From assembly GCF_036884655.1 (NCBI RefSeq), contig NC_088342.1, positions 29,580,001-29,644,000 of the forward strand: a stretch of 64,000 nucleotides of DNA, in the 5' to 3' direction. Position 1 is the first letter of the stretch, and each line of letters starts with the position of its first letter. This document shows positions 35,025-47,917 of this stretch, in pieces. The stretch is from Musa acuminata AAA Group. Taxonomy: Eukaryota; Streptophyta; Magnoliopsida; Zingiberales; Musaceae. The notes beneath the pieces were generated by a model that ran no database searches, was not told the DNA's origin, and saw only the letters and a program-made list of their open reading frames with translations. Both the position numbers and the translations under genes were made by a program.

Positions 35025-36516
35025 TGTTGGGAAATCATGGGGGCGACATCATATGCGCAGCGGAAGAACAAGAAAACAAAAATCCCCGATTCCCAAAAAG
35101 ATGTTCGTCGTCGTGCGAAGATTGGTGCGTAAAAAATCCGTAAAACACAAAACTGCGTATAGAGATTGTGTTACCTAGGGAGATCGTATATCCCTGTTTC
35201 CTTGCAGATCCTTAGGAGAGGGTGAAGGAGGTCAAGTGTCCTCCTCTCTAGCGGTGATCCACACAGTAGGGTTGCGACGACGCTCCTCAAAACTCAAGGC
35301 CTACTCTGAGGTGGAGAGGGAGAGGAGAATAGGAAGGGCAAGCAAAGACTCTAGCCTATGAGGCTGTGAATCCCTCCTATTTATAGAGATCCCGTGTCAA
35401 ACCCTAATGGGTCCTTCCCTAGTGGGTATTGGATCTGCATCCAATAAGACAAGGGCTCCGTCGAATATCTCAAATCCGAACCTCTACTCATCGCAATGCC
35501 TACCATATGTGTGTGACCCTCTAGGCCCAATATCGAGCTGGCCGTGAGTCATACCTGTCAGAACTCCTTCTAACTCAGTGAATTATTATCTCTATAATAA
35601 TTCACTCGACTGATCGACTACGGACGTACTAGGCCACTACGCCGTAGTCCCCAAACGATACAGGGGAATCCAATCCATTAGACCTGTCTGTCCTCAGTTA
35701 CCATGTACCTATAGTCCCTCATCCATCTAATATCCCAGAGACCGTATATCGAGCATGGTGCTGTCAGACCCATACGGTTTCTACTCAAGTCTCGCTCTAA
35801 TCGGATTCTCCCGGAGAACTCTTTCTCTCTCAACCCGAATGACCCTGGCCAGGGATTTGTCTGAGCAAGAACACATGGGATATTCCTCTCATGACGCCGA
35901 GAGTGGATGATCCTATGTCGACACTCAATAGCCCTCGTAAGGTCGACTACCACTCCCAATGACCAGCTGTACTAGATCTGGGATAGCCAAACCTATAAGT
36001 CTGGTATCAAAAAGTGGAGCACTCATACATGACATCCTTGGTGTCTCAAGTCTAAGGACCAGATACACCACTAGGACTACGGAATCGCTGTATGATAATA
36101 AGGCATCATCAACCATCCAGCATTCCGTAAGCGGATCAATTAGTGAACTCATTCTCCAATGAGCACCTGTACTGTATCCCTAGTGTCCCTACACGAGCAG
36201 CTCTGAGACCAGCTGCATCCATCATATGGACGGGTATACAGCACACCAGTCTATCCGGTTATCATGATGTCCCTTTCGAGTAACCTATGACCGGGATTAT
36301 TTAGGATATGTGTTTAAAGGTGAATCGATCTCATTATCGTGATCTCATCACGATCCGATTCCCATTGCACAAATCCAAAGACATCACAATATATATGCAT
36401 TTATGCAATAGTTATAAAGTGATATACGCCAAAATATAATAAGCAAAAAAGATTCTGTATCAAATCACACGTGCCATCACTCACGTGATTGGCTTGCTGG
36501 GCACCTATGACTAGCA
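35025..36516 (-). repeat. 3' LTR of Copia-B, right copy
   Basis: Plus-strand ends TGTTGGGAAATC and GACTAGCA. TATA box at 35378-35385 (minus). It lies in the palindrome spacer. Confidence 0.9.
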
Positions 36517-36530
36517 ATCTCCCACTTGAC
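36517..36530 (-). other. Polypurine tract of Copia-B, right copy
   Basis: On the minus strand TCAAGTGGGAGAT(T) abuts the 3' LTR. Confidence 0.8.
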
Positions 36531-37207
36531 CTAAAGTCAATCACCTATGTGTCTGATCCCCATCAGACCCCTGTGACGCTCAAAGACAATCTGAGACAAC
36601 GACTTTGTCAGTGGATCTGCAATGTTATCTTCGGATGGAACTCTTTCCACTGCTACATCTCCTCGGGTTACGATCTCTCTTATAAGCTGGAACCTCCTCA
36701 GAACACTTCTGATGAGACCCGGGTCCCCTTATTTGAGTAATCACCCCATAGTTGTCGCAGTATAAGGAAGTCGACTTGTCGCTATCTGTATCGACTCCCA
36801 TGTGATGAACTTCTTCATCCAGACTCCCTCCTTTGCTGCATCCGATGCAGCAATGTACTCTGCCTCTGTGGTCGAGTCAGCAGTGGTATCTTGCTTGGAA
36901 CTCTTCCAGCACACTGCTCCTCCATTCAAGGTGTACACATATCCTGAATTCGACTTGCTATCATCGACATCAGACTAAAAACTTGAGTTAGTGAAGCCTT
37001 CAACCTTAAGGCTATTACCTCCATATACTAGTAAAAGATCCTTAGTCCTTCTCAAGTACTTAAGGATACACTTTACTGCTTTCCAGTGCTCCAAGCCTAG
37101 ATCCGCCTAATACCTGCTCATGACACTCAGAGCATGCACTATATCAGGCCTAGTACATAGCATGGCATACATGATAGACCCTATTGCTGAGGCATAAGGT
37201 ATCATAT
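36531..37207 (-). pseudogene. Copia-B RNase H and C-terminal pol, right copy
   Basis: The minus strand contains 'YASAIGSIMYAMLCTRPDI' (about 37200-37130), 'EHWKAVKCILKYLRRTKDLL' and '[13 protein letters not shown]...[17 protein letters not shown]' (36938-36800), the conserved RNase H core with its Asp/Glu residues partly lost. A deletion of about 70 bp near 37210, compared with Copia-E, removes the 'MSPKTPEER' segment and shifts the frame. 'ADPLTKSL' near the end is typical of copia pol C-termini. Confidence 0.75.
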
Positions 37208-39160
37208 TCATGTTTGCCCTTTGGAATTTTTCATGCCAAACCTTTTGACAATGGTTTCTATGTACCTGGACTGGGACAAGCCAAGCATCCTCTTGGATCT
37301 ATCTCTATAGATTCTAATCCCCAAGATATAGGATGCTTCCCCTAAGTCCTTTATGGAGAAGTATCTAGATAACCAAGTCTTTACTGTGGATAGCATTCCT
37401 ACGTCATTCCCAATGATGAGGATGTCATCCACATATAACACCAAAAAGGTGATAGCGCTCCCACTTACCTTCCTATACACACAAGGCTCATCTTCGTTCT
37501 TAACGAAGTCATAAGATCTGATTGACTCATCAAATCTTATGTTCCAACTTCGGGAAGCTTGCTTTAGTCCATAAATGGATTTAAGCAACCTACACACTTT
37601 ATCTGGGCAGTTCTTGGACACGAATCCCTCATGTTGCATCATATACACCTCCTCCTCAAGGTTCCCATTGAGGAATGCAGTTTTCACATCCATCTGCCAG
37701 ATCTCATAATCATAGTGTGCTACAATAGCCAATAGAATTCTGATGGATTTTAGCATTGCTACGGGTGAGAAAGTTTCATCGTAGTCAACACCTTGCCTTT
37801 GACGATACCCCTTAGCCACTAACCTTGCTTTATAGGTTTCTACCTTTCCATCTACTCCGATCTTTTTCTTAAAGATCCACTTGGAATCGATAGGTACAAT
37901 ACCTTCAGGCGCATCAACTAGGTTCCAAACCTTATTGGAGTACATAGAATCCATCTCAGAATTCATGGCTTCTTGCCACTTCCCGGAGTCTATACTCATA
38001 ATAGCCTCCTCGTAGGTCTGAGGATCAATATCCTCAACATCCTCTCCTCTAATATGTCCCACATATCTCTCATGAGGATGAGATACTCTATCAGACCTGC
38101 GTAAAGTTGAAACTTGTGTATTAGGTACCTGAACAAACTCGGGCTGTAGAGTGGTGCTTGAGCTTGGTTCTCTAACTTCGCTCAACTCTATCATTCTCCC
38201 ATTGTCTCCGCCAAGAATGTGTTCCTTCTCAAGGAACACTGCTCTCTTAGCTACAAAGACCTTTTGGTCCTCGAGATGATAGAAGTAATACCCACAAGTT
38301 TCCTTGGGGTATCCCACAAATATGCATCGCTCTGTCCTTGATTCTAACTTATCGGGGTTGTGTCTTTTAATGTGGGCTGGGCAGCCCCAAATCTTAACAA
38401 CCTTAAGATCAGGCTTCTTCCCTTTCCATATCTCATATGGTGTAGACACTACCGACTTAGTTGGAACTCTGTTCAGAAGATAAGCTGTGGTTTCTAAGGC
38501 ATATCCCCAGAATGAGATGGGTAGGTCAGCGAAACTCATCATGGACCGTACCATATCTAATAAAGTACGATTTCTCCTTTCAGAGACACCATTGAGCTGA
38601 GGTGTGTAAGGAGGTGTCCATTAGGATAATATCCCATGGTCCTTGAGGAACTGAGTAAACTCTGTATTTAAGTACTCACCTCCTCGATCTGATCGAAGAG
38701 TTTTGATACTCTTTCCAGTCTAGTTCTCCACCTCATTCTTATACTCTTTGAATTTCTCAAAGGCCTCGGACTTGTACTTCATTAAGTACATATATCCATA
38801 CCTTGAGAAATCATCAGTAAATGTAATGAAGTAGGAGTAACCTCCAATGGCATGAGTTGACATGGGTCCACATACATCACTATGTATGAGTTCCAACAAC
38901 TCAGTGGCTCTCTCTCCAGTTCCACTAAATGGAGAGTTGGTCAATTTTTCACGAATGCAAGGTTCACAAGTTGCATATGACACGTAGTCGAATGGATCTA
39001 GATATCCATCATTTAGCAACTTTTGAATCCTTCTTTCATTGATGTGACCTAGCCTACAATGCCATAGGTATGCACTATTCACCTCATCTCGTTTCCTCTT
39101 AGACACTTACATTCATGATATGTGGAGTAGTGTCTTGCATAAACAAACCTTTATGCAATA
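37208..39160 (-). pseudogene. Copia-B integrase and RT, right copy
   Basis: The longest surviving retroelement frame in the window: 448 codons from 38554 to 37208. It holds the integrase C-terminal part ('WGYALETTAYLLNRVP', 'WGCPAHIKRHNPDK'), then RT with 'KWIFKKKIGVDGKVETYKAR', 'QMDVKTAFLNGNL', 'SIYGLKQASRSW' and the intact catalytic 'LYVDDILIIGND'. Upstream, 39106-38720 encodes the 'HCRLGHINERR' zinc-binding end and the first catalytic Asp regions. Stops at the same two positions as in the left copy (CAG-to-TAG type) separate the parts. Confidence 0.85.
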
Positions 39161-40112
39161 TTCCTCTCGTCAATCTCCCCTTAGCTTTGCTAGAATTTAC
39201 AATAAATTGTAAATGTGATAAGCAATATTGGTATCCAATACCAATGCACTATCACAAAAATCTAACAATTGGAGATTGATCATGAATGTACTTGAAGCTT
39301 CACCAAGCTTCTTGTTTCGCCCTTTCTGCAAGGTACTCTTTGCAGTTCTTCTTCCAGTTCCCATCTTTACCACAGTGGAAGCATTGGCCTTTGTCCTTTG
39401 CTGGGTCTTTCTTAGCAACCTTTGCTTTACCTTGTTTGCCCTTGCCCTTTCCCTTCTTAAGGGACCTTTCTGCTTTCCTTTTCTTTCTGGTCTCACCAGT
39501 ATAGAGAACTGGCTTCTCTTTCTTAATAGTACTCTTTGCCTCCCTCAACATAATGAGGAGCTCTGGGAGAGTCACCTCAAGCTTGTTCATATTAAAATCC
39601 ATTATGAACTATGAAAAGGAATCTGATAGGGACTGAAGTACAATGTCCACACACAAGTTACCCTCTAGGACCATTCCTAGACCTGTGAGTTTCTCTATCC
39701 ACTCAATCATCTTTAGGACATGGTTTTGAACCGGTGTCCCCTCAGTCATCCTAGCGCGGAAAAGGCTCTTGGATATCTCATATCGTTGATTCCTTCCCTG
39801 TTCCTCAAACAATTTACGAACATGTAGGAGAATGGATCTGGCATCCATCTTTTCATGTTGTCTCTGTAACTCTGGAGTCATAGAGCCCAACATATAGCAC
39901 TGAGCAAGAGTGGAGTCATCAATGTACTTCACGTAGCGAGCGATCTCATCCTCGCTTGCCCCTTCTTCGGGCGTAGGCATCACTGTATCAAGTACGTACA
40001 TGATTTTCTCCGCTGTGAGAACAATTCTCAAGTTACGGAGCCAATCCGTATAATTTAGACCAGTGAGGCGGTTGACATCAAGTATGCCACGTAAGGGATT
40101 TGAAAGCGACAT
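39161..40112 (-). pseudogene. Copia-B gag and protease remnant, right copy
   Basis: ATG at 40112, 'MSLSNPLRGILDVNRLTG'. The frame stops with TAG at 39609-39611, then continues in the same frame to 39300 with the Lys-rich region and the intact zinc knuckle [15 protein letters not shown] frameshift leads into the protease remnant 'LVLDTNIAYHIYN' near 39215. The differences from the left copy are scattered single changes such as L/P in 'LTGLNYT'. Confidence 0.8.
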
Positions 40113-40297
40113 TTTCTGAAAATAAAGATGTAGCAAAAATGAATAACATGCAGATTTTGCAAGAAATAAACTATCAAGATATGGACTTCTATCTTAATAT
40201 GCTCCCACTATTTTACTAACGAGTCACGCGACACCCTCATCACGTGAAACGGAAGTCTCCGGCAGACTTCTAGTGGGGATCAGGATCCAATCAGCGT

Positions 40298-40609
40298 CTT
40301 AGTGTAACCTCGAGGGACTCGACCAATCACACTAAGCCTAAAAGGTAGGCAACTCTTGCCGATCACAACTCCTTGTGATTCCCGTCCTGTTCGGCCTCCG
40401 AATCACCATGGCCTCGAGGGACTCGACCAACCATGATGCTCGGTTAAGTCAACACCTTCGTTACAAGATGAGTCTGATTTGATGATATACCCTCGAGGGA
40501 CTCAACCAAGCATACCATGCCCTCAGGTCACCGGTGACATCTCTATGTCGTAAGCAAGATAGCGAATCGCGATATAGGTGAGTCTCGAGGGACTCGACCA
40601 ACTCAACCT
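40298..40609 (-). ncRNA. Four-hairpin array in the Copia-B leader RNA, right copy
   Basis: Mirror of 31355-31666: H4 at 40298-40336, H1 at 40576-40609, H3 and H2 between. In H2 one tip base has changed (TCGAG to TTGAG), which turns a C-G pair into a U-G wobble and keeps the stem. Reading direction is the element's sense strand. Confidence 0.7.
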
Positions 40610-41399
40610 ACATCGGGAATCGGTTTCTACTCATAACGATGGAAGGCCACGTGGGTCAATCTAATTGCCTCACGTATACCGACTTAATATTATTGAGAGA
40701 TGTTTCTATAATTTGGTCTCCTAATATGACATGTCACACATATACATATTTAATATATATCTACATCGCATGCAAATATATATACTTATCTAGTATGTGT
40801 ATAAACAATCACACTAGATGATCATGGACCACAACCTAATATGATTAGGCCCGAACCAGTAGGCCTAATCACTCACATCAAGATCTATGTGTGCAACGGT
40901 GCATCTCCATGCCCTGTGATCGGCCATCTCGTCCTCGTCGATTCCATCGACATCTTGATGCATCTCCATGCATCACGATCGTCCGTCTCGTGGGTCCCGT
41001 TATCGCATCCACGCTCCCGCTGCACCTCCTCATATGATTACAACTTAATCATACGCACGCATGCCCGACAATAAACGAGAAATATAATGGAGGTTCGCAG
41101 ACCTTAATAATAATAATCACAAGTACACACATCACACGGTCCATGATCATCCGTCCACACATCATACATCACATGTATAAATAATCATCATGATGTAGGA
41201 CTACTAGATAATAATAAAAATAATAATCAACTAAACTTTTTAATTAATTAATATTTTTCTGAAATCAGAGACATGTAGGGAATTTCTCAATTCCTAAGGG
41301 TATTTTCGTAATTTAGACAAAAGATAGAAACTGAAATTTCTTAAATTCCGAGGGGCAAAACTGTCTTTTGCCCAGAAAACCCTAATACCCTTCTCCCCT

Positions 41400-41870
41400 T
41401 GCTGCTGCCGTCGCCGCCGCCGCCACCCTGTTGGCGGCGGCCTGTGCGGCGAGGGCGAGGGCACTGCCCTCGCCTGCAGGCGGCACGCCCGCTGGGGGCG
41501 CTTCCGCTGCAGGTGGGCGCCCCCGCGGGCGCCGCCGCCTCCGCGGGCGGTTCTGGCCGCGAGGCAGCGCCCGCAGGCGGTGCTGCCTCGCTGGCGGCCG
41601 CCCTTGCGGGGTTTTTGCCAGTGGGAGCAGCGGCCACAGGCGCCGCTGCCCTGCGGTGCCTCAGCCCTCGCTGCTGCCCCGCGGCGCCTCTGCCCGCGGG
41701 CTCAGCGGCCGCAGGCGCCTCTACCCGCGGGCTGCCAGCCCCGCCGGCCGCAAGCCTGCTGCAAGCAGACCGCCGGCCGGCTGCTGCAGGCACAGCGCTT
41801 GCGCATGCGCCGGCGCTGTGCTGCCTGGCTGCGGCTGCGGGTGCCGCTGCAGGTGGCTGCAGGCATGTAG
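41400..41870 (-). other. GC-rich island in the Copia-B leader, right copy
   Basis: Mirror of 30105-30570 with two short extra GC segments (near 41525 and 41730). Long overlapping Ala/Arg-rich frames on both strands are not called as genes. Confidence 0.65.
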
Positions 41871-41989
41871 ATCGAGGGCAGCAACTGTTTGCTGTCCTTC
41901 CTCGCTTTTGCGTCAACGATTTTGACGTCAAAATTCTTCCTAAACACAACACACGTAGTTCAAAACCAATCATTCGCACGAACAACCTG

Positions 41990-42002
41990 GCACTGATACC
42001 AC
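41990..42002 (-). other. Primer binding site of Copia-B, right copy
   Basis: Minus-strand TGGTATCAGTGCC; one base differs from the left copy's TGGTATCAGAGCC. Confidence 0.8.
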
Positions 42003-43491
42003 TGTTGGGAAATCATGGGGGCGACATCATATGCGCAGCGGAAGAACAAGAAAACAAAAATCCCCGATTCCTAAAAAGATGTTCGTCATCGTGCAAAGAT
42101 TGGTGCGCAAAAATCCGCAAAACACAAAACTGCGTATAGAGATTTGTGTTACCTAGGGAGATCATATATCCCTGTTTCCTTGCAGATCCTTAGGAGAGGG
42201 TGAAGGAGGTCAAGCGTCCTCCCTAGCGGTGATCCACATAGCAGGGTTGCGACGACGCTCCTCAAAACTCCAGGCCTACTCTAAGGTGGAGAGGGAGAGG
42301 AGAATAGGAAGGGCAAGCAAAGACTCTAGCCTATGAGGCTGTGAATCCCTCCTATTTATAGAGATCCCGTGTCAAACCCTAATGGGTCCTTCCCTAGTGG
42401 GTATTGGATCTGCATCCAATAAGACAAGGGCTCCGTCGAATATCTCATATCTGAACCTCTACTCATCGCAATGCCTACCATATGTGTGTGACCCTCTAGG
42501 CCTAATATCGAGCTGGCCGTGAGTCATACCTTTCAGAACTCCTTCTAACTCAGTGAATTATTATCTCTATAATAATTTACTCGACTCATCGACTACGGAC
42601 ATACTAGGCCACTACGCCGTAGTCCCCAGACGATACAGGGGAATCCAATCCATTAGACCTGTCTGTCCTCAGTTACCATGTACGTATAGTCCCTCTTCCA
42701 TCTAATATCCCAGAGACCGTATATCGAGCATGGTGTTGTCAGACCCATACGGTTTCTACTCAAGTCTCGCTCTAATCGGTTTCTCCCGGAGAACTCTTTC
42801 TCTCTCAACCCGAATGACCCTGGCCAGGGATTTGTCTGAGCAAGAACACATGGGATATTCCTCTCATGACGCCGAGAGTGGATGATCCTATGTCGACACT
42901 CAATAGCACTCGTAAGGTCGACTACCACTCCCAATGACCAGTTGTACTAGATTTGGGATAGCCAAACCTATAAGTCTGGTATCAAAGAGTGGAGCACTCA
43001 TATAGGACATCCCTGGTGTCTCAAGTCTAAGGACCAGATACACCACTAGGACTACGGAATCGCTGTCTGACAATAAGGCATCATCAACCATCCAGCATTC
43101 CGTAAGCGGATCAATCAGTGAACTCATTCTCCAATGAGCACTTGTACTGTATCCCTAGTGTCCCTACACGAGCAGCTCTGAGACCAGCTGCATCCATCCT
43201 ATGGACGGGTATACAGCACACTAGTCTATCCGGTTATCACGATGTCCCTTTCGAGTAACCTATGACCGGGATTATTTAGGATATGTGTTTAAAGGTGAAT
43301 CGATCTCATTATCGTGATCTCATCACGATCCGATTCCCATTGCACAAATCCAAGGACATCACAATATATATGCATTTATGCAATAGTTATAAAGTGATAT
43401 ACGCCAAAATATAATAAGCAAAAAAGATTCTGTATCAAATCACACGTGACATCACTCACGTGATTGGCTTGCTGGGCACCTATGACTAGCA
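42003..43491 (-). repeat. 5' LTR of Copia-B, right copy (1489 bp)
   Basis: Plus-strand ends TGTTGGGAAATC and GACTAGCA. Sense-strand TATA box at 42353-42360. Confidence 0.9.
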
Positions 43492-46377
43492 ACTTCAACC
43501 TATACAAGTTTTTTCTTAACTTGTAGATAAAATTTTCTTTACTTTTGACTTTGAAGCCTTTTGGTTACTCCATATAAATTTTCACCTCTAAATTAGTACG
43601 AAGAAATGCTATATTCACATCTAACTACTCAACCTCCAATTCTAGGCTAGCAGCAATACCAAGAGCAACATGAATAGAAGATATTTTAACAACAGGAGAA
43701 AAAATCTTTTCAAAGTTAATACCTTTCTTTTAACCAAAGTTTTCATAACCTTTAGCTTTGTACTTTTGTTGAGAATAATATTCTTAAATCTTCAATCTAA
43801 AAAACCCACTTTATTCTTCAAGACCTTCATTCCCTTTGGTAGTTGCATCAAATCATATGTGTAGTTCTTTTGTAGAACATCCATCTTTCTACATAGTAAC
43901 TAACAACTTCTTTTTCTATTTACTTTCAAATACTTCCTAGTAACTCTTTGGTTCACTTGTATCAGTAAGCATCACATACTCATCTGCAAAGTATCTTCTA
44001 GAAGGTTAATATTGTATAAAAGATCTTCTCAACTGAGGTTCTATAGGAAGTTGCTCCATAACTTCTTGCTCAACATGTCTTGCAAGTAGATCAACATCAG
44101 GTACTACACCATCTTCTTACACATCTTCCCTATCACTATGATGTATTGGAAGAGTAATTGGGTCATAATATGTTAATCCTTCTATAGAAGTCTTGGTTGG
44201 TGCCCCCTTCAAATCCTCAAGTGTTTGATCCTCAAAGAAGATCATATCTCTACTTCTAAATACCTTCTGCTTTTCTAGATCCCAAAGTCGATAACTAAAT
44301 TGATCATGTAAATAGCCAAGAAAAATACATTCATTTGTCTTACCATCCAACTTAAACCTTTCAATGTTTAGAGTCTATGCAAATGCACAACAACCAAACA
44401 CTCTTAAATGCCTATAGAAAATATCTTTCTCTAGTCATGCATACTCTTCAATATCACCATCTAAGATTGTACATGGTGACAAGTTGATCATATTAACTGT
44501 AGTTCTCAAGTCTCATCTCAAAACTTTTTGGGTAACTTGGCCTGTGAAAGTATACATCTGATCTTTTCCATGATAGTACAGTTCATCGTCTCTACAATTG
44601 TATTATGCTGAGGTGTATCAGAGACTATCATCTCATGTTGGATGTCATATAATCTACAATAATCATCAAACAATCTTGTGTACTCACCACCATTATCTGA
44701 TCTTATACATTTTAATTATCTTTTTATCTTCCTTTCAACTTTGGTATAAAACTCTTTGAAAACATTAATAACCTGATCTTTAGTCTTTATAGCATAGACC
44801 CAAACTTTCTTTAAAAAAACATCTATAAAAGTGATAAAATAAAGTGCATCATTAATACTAGGAACATTAACATATCCACTATGAGTTTTGATCCTCAAAT
44901 GACCGCATACATCTATATAAACATGGTTTAAGACATACTTTTTTTATATAAAGCAGGACTAGCAAATGAAACTTTATATTATTTACTAGCCAAATAATCA
45001 ATACAAGGGTTCAGACATATACCTTTGAGGTCTACCAATACCTTTCTCTTGGAAAGAACTTGTAGTCCTTTCTCGCTTATGTGTCCCAATCGCTTATGCC
45101 ACAACTTCATGCTGAAGCCTTTCTCTATAGTATTCAATTGCTTACCATAAGCTTTGGCCTATAATCTATACAAAGTGTAACATTTCTTCCTATTAGCTAC
45201 AATAAGAGAACCTTTACTGAACTTTCATTACCCTCTATGAAATATACTATCTTAGTTTTCATCATCTAGCCTTCCATTTGAAATTAAATTCAGCCTCAAG
45301 TCAGTCACATACCTCACATCCTTAAGCACCAACTTACAACCAATGTTAGTCTCTATATAGATATTATCCATGTTGATGATGTCTACTGTGTCATAGTTGC
45401 CCATCTTGACAACACCAAAATTTTTCAAACCTATAGGTAGCAAAGAACTCCCTTTGTGGTCTTGTATGATAAGAAACACATATATCAATCACCCACTCAA
45501 GATCCTAATATACATAAGAAAAAATATCATCAGAATGAGATAAAATCAAATAATCACCACCCTGCATAATAGTTATGGTATTATATTTTAACTTTGTAGG
45601 CTCCACTTTTTTTCTTTTTTTTATTTCTATTCTTAAGTTCCTTGCATTAATTCTTGTAATATTCTTTTTCATCATAATTGTAGCAAACAATATCTTTCTT
45701 GATCTTGACTTACTTCTACTCATGCGTAAACTGCTTCTATCCTTGAATTTTGACATTCCTTATTTCTCTAAAATAAGTGCCTATGAATCAATCTGAGATG
45801 TTGCTGAATTCTTTCTTCTCAACTCTTCATTCAACAAATTACTAATTACTTGACTCATAGTAACAATACTATTTGGCACAGAATTATTGAGAGAAACCAC
45901 TAGTGTCTCTCAACTTTTTGGCAATGAACTAAGAAATAATAATGCCTGCAACTCATCCTCAAGAGACATTTTCATAGAGGATAACTGGTTTGTGATACTT
46001 TGCATTTCATTTAAATGCTCAGCAATAGAAGCATACTCTTTATATTTGAAGTTCACAAGTTTTCTAATCAAGAAAGCTTTATTGCCAATCACTTTTCTTT
46101 CATAGAGACATTCTAACTTTTTCCAAAGAGAGTATTAAGTACTTTCAGTAGAAACATAATAAAATATATTATCATCGAGCCATTGTCAAATAAACCTGAC
46201 TATTTTTTGGTCTAACCTCTTCCACTCATTATCTGTTATAGTTGTGGGCTTTGTATTATTCCCTTACAAAGGTCTTTACAAATATTTGCAATACAATATA
46301 TCTTCCATTCTTAATTTTCATATCATCCAATTATTTTCGTTCAAGTTAATTATACGAGAAACACTATTAACCTCCAT
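43492..46377 (-). pseudogene. Copia-C gag-pol, right copy, broken
   Basis: Same motifs and same stops as the left copy: 'RKLVNFKYKEYASIAEH' (46092-45910), 'IKTHSGYVNV...FITFIDVFLKKVWVYAIK' (44898-44716), 'MDGKTNECIFLGYL' (44350-). Only a few residues differ (for example K/R near 45660 and E/G near 45270). It ends at LYRLK next to the Copia-B LTR. Decay before duplication explains the shared stops. Confidence 0.78.
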
Positions 46378-46426
46378 ATTCAAATACAAAAATTAAATAT
46401 CACCAAAACTTTGCTCTAATACTAGT

Positions 46427-46931
46427 TAATGGGATAAAAAGAGAATTTTATATATGAACAAATATAAGTAGGCCATAACACATAGCGAAAATAAATAAAA
46501 ATTATAATAAAATAAGACACTAAGATTTACGTGAAAAATCCCTCTAACATGAAGAATACAAATCATGAGGTAAGCTAGAGAAAATCTACTATAAAAATAA
46601 TAAATGTACAAATATCAGTCTCTTGCCTAAAACTCAAGTAACAATCATAAGAGAATAATTATGATGCAAGGATTATGTCACTAGAATAATATCCAACTTG
46701 AGATAAAACAGCTTCTGTATTATCCTTGTCTTCTTTCCTTCTGCCCTTAACTACCACTACTATTTTTCCTTTTTTCACAACCACTATTGTCCCCTTTTTT
46801 TGCCTCTTAGTTAAAAGAGTTAAAGTATAAGTTAAATGAGAAAAGAGTTAAGGTTAAAGTGGATTATGAATTATTAAAGCTTATTATTGGCTGAATAATA
46901 GATTATCTGTCCAATAAACTGTTACAGCACC
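46427..46931 (-). repeat. Probable 5' LTR of Copia-C, right copy
   Basis: Mirror of 25074-25578, with the same CACGTAAAT-type R-U5 block. The outer edge is uncertain. Confidence 0.5.
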
Positions 46932-47334
46932 AAAATCTTATCATTAGAGGAAGAAGAGAAGAAGAAAGAAAGATAGATATCAAGTGGTGAGGGATAAAAG
47001 TGTTGTCTTTCCACCAAGTCAATTGTTTGATGCTGCAAAATAAGCTGCTCTTTCAAGCTTTAACGAGCAAGAAATAATACTATGAAACCAGAGATATTTT
47101 GGGATTGATAATGCTAATTTATGCACTTTGCGTGAAGTTTTCCTGTAGTCCTTAGAAAGTTTATTCTTGACTTGTGTTTCTTTCTCTGTTAATGTAGGAC
47201 AATTCTTTTGCTTAAGTTGAATGTTCATTTTAGATTTTTAGGCCTGGCATAGAGATGTGGCTTAATGAAGGCTTCAGGGTTGTGATGGTCAAGTAGCTTT
47301 TCTATTACATTCCTTTATTATTACTTGTTTTGGT
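46932..47334. other. Unassigned segment, right copy
   Basis: Mirror of 24669-25073. The 79 bp next to Copia-A in the left arm (24590-24668) are absent here because of the deletion at 47335-47340. Confidence 0.4.
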
Positions 47335-47474
47335 AGATTTCCTCCCATCAAGAATATCTCCGAACAATCATTCCGTAGTGAACTTAGTCTATTGGCTAAA
47401 ATATCTAAACAGAACCCAATTAGTTATTCTATTATATATCTTATTCAATTATAAAAGGGCCACATATTCTAACA
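47335..47474 (-). repeat. 3' LTR remnant of Copia-A, right copy
   Basis: Corresponds to 24028-24167 of the left copy. The remaining 422 bp of LTR and 79 bp of flank are missing. The junction lies at a shared 6-mer AGATTT (AAATCT in the left arm at 24162-24167 and 24663-24668). Confidence 0.9.
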
Positions 47475-47487
47475 TTCTCCCACTTGG
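47475..47487 (-). other. Polypurine tract of Copia-A, right copy
   Basis: Minus-strand CCAAGTGGGAGAA next to the LTR remnant. Confidence 0.75.
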
Positions 47488-47917
47488 CCCATTAATTGAT
47501 AAGATATAAAAGAGATACAAAATCAAAACAAACAAAACAAAATTTGTTTGAAAACAATTTTACCTAATTGGATTCCAATAAATTTTGAAAAGCATTTTAT
47601 ACATGGCCATGTTTTAAAAAATAAGCCAATAAATCCAATAAACACAATAATACTATATTAAGTCCAACTATCAATGCGAGTCATAGCGGTTGTATTTCAT
47701 CAATGTCATACTCCCTTCTATGTATCACAACATTGTTAGTCTTTCCTAACATAGTCCATAATGACCCCTGTAATTTGTCTTGTCAAGATAATCCTGTTAT
47801 TACATTCAACCATAATATGCATAAACATAAATGTAAACAGGATAGCAGAAACAGATAACTTTAATTAAATAAAATGTCAATAATAGCATCCACATAAACA
47901 TGCATCACCATATCCTT

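Larger units (their letters stand above)
34313..37651. other. Spacer between the palindrome arms
   Basis: About 3.3 kb without mirror copy: from left to right a minus-strand Copia-C RT/RNase H remnant (34313-35024), the Copia-B 3' LTR (35025-36516) and the minus-strand Copia-B RNase H and end of RT (36517-37651). The 3' LTR resembles the LTRs in both arms simply because it is an LTR of the same element. Confidence 0.85.
35025..43491 (-). mobile_element. Copia-B, right copy: full-length but defective
   Basis: 3' LTR 35025-36516, 5' LTR 42003-43491, PBS 41990-42002, polypurine tract 36517-36530, gag and pol between. It interrupts the Copia-C RT: left flank GCTTT, right flank ACTTC, and GCTTC (reverse complement of GAAGC) in the left arm. 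These fit an original GCTTC duplication with one change on each side. Total about 8.5 kb. Within the first 270 bp the two LTRs differ at about a dozen sites by eye, so it is not very recent. Confidence 0.9.
43492..46931 (-). mobile_element. Copia-C, right copy: 5' LTR to RT, interrupted by Copia-B
   Basis: Mirror of 25074-28514: probable 5' LTR 46427-46931, gag from 46377, pol to 43492. It continues beyond the Copia-B insertion at 35024-34313. The sequence is close to identical to the left copy. Confidence 0.78.

Noticed and set aside
35025..36516. Copia-B LTR in the spacer taken as part of a mirror arm.
   Set aside because: It resembles both arm LTRs because it is the 3' LTR of the right Copia-B copy, adjacent to its polypurine tract, and has no mirror partner of its own.
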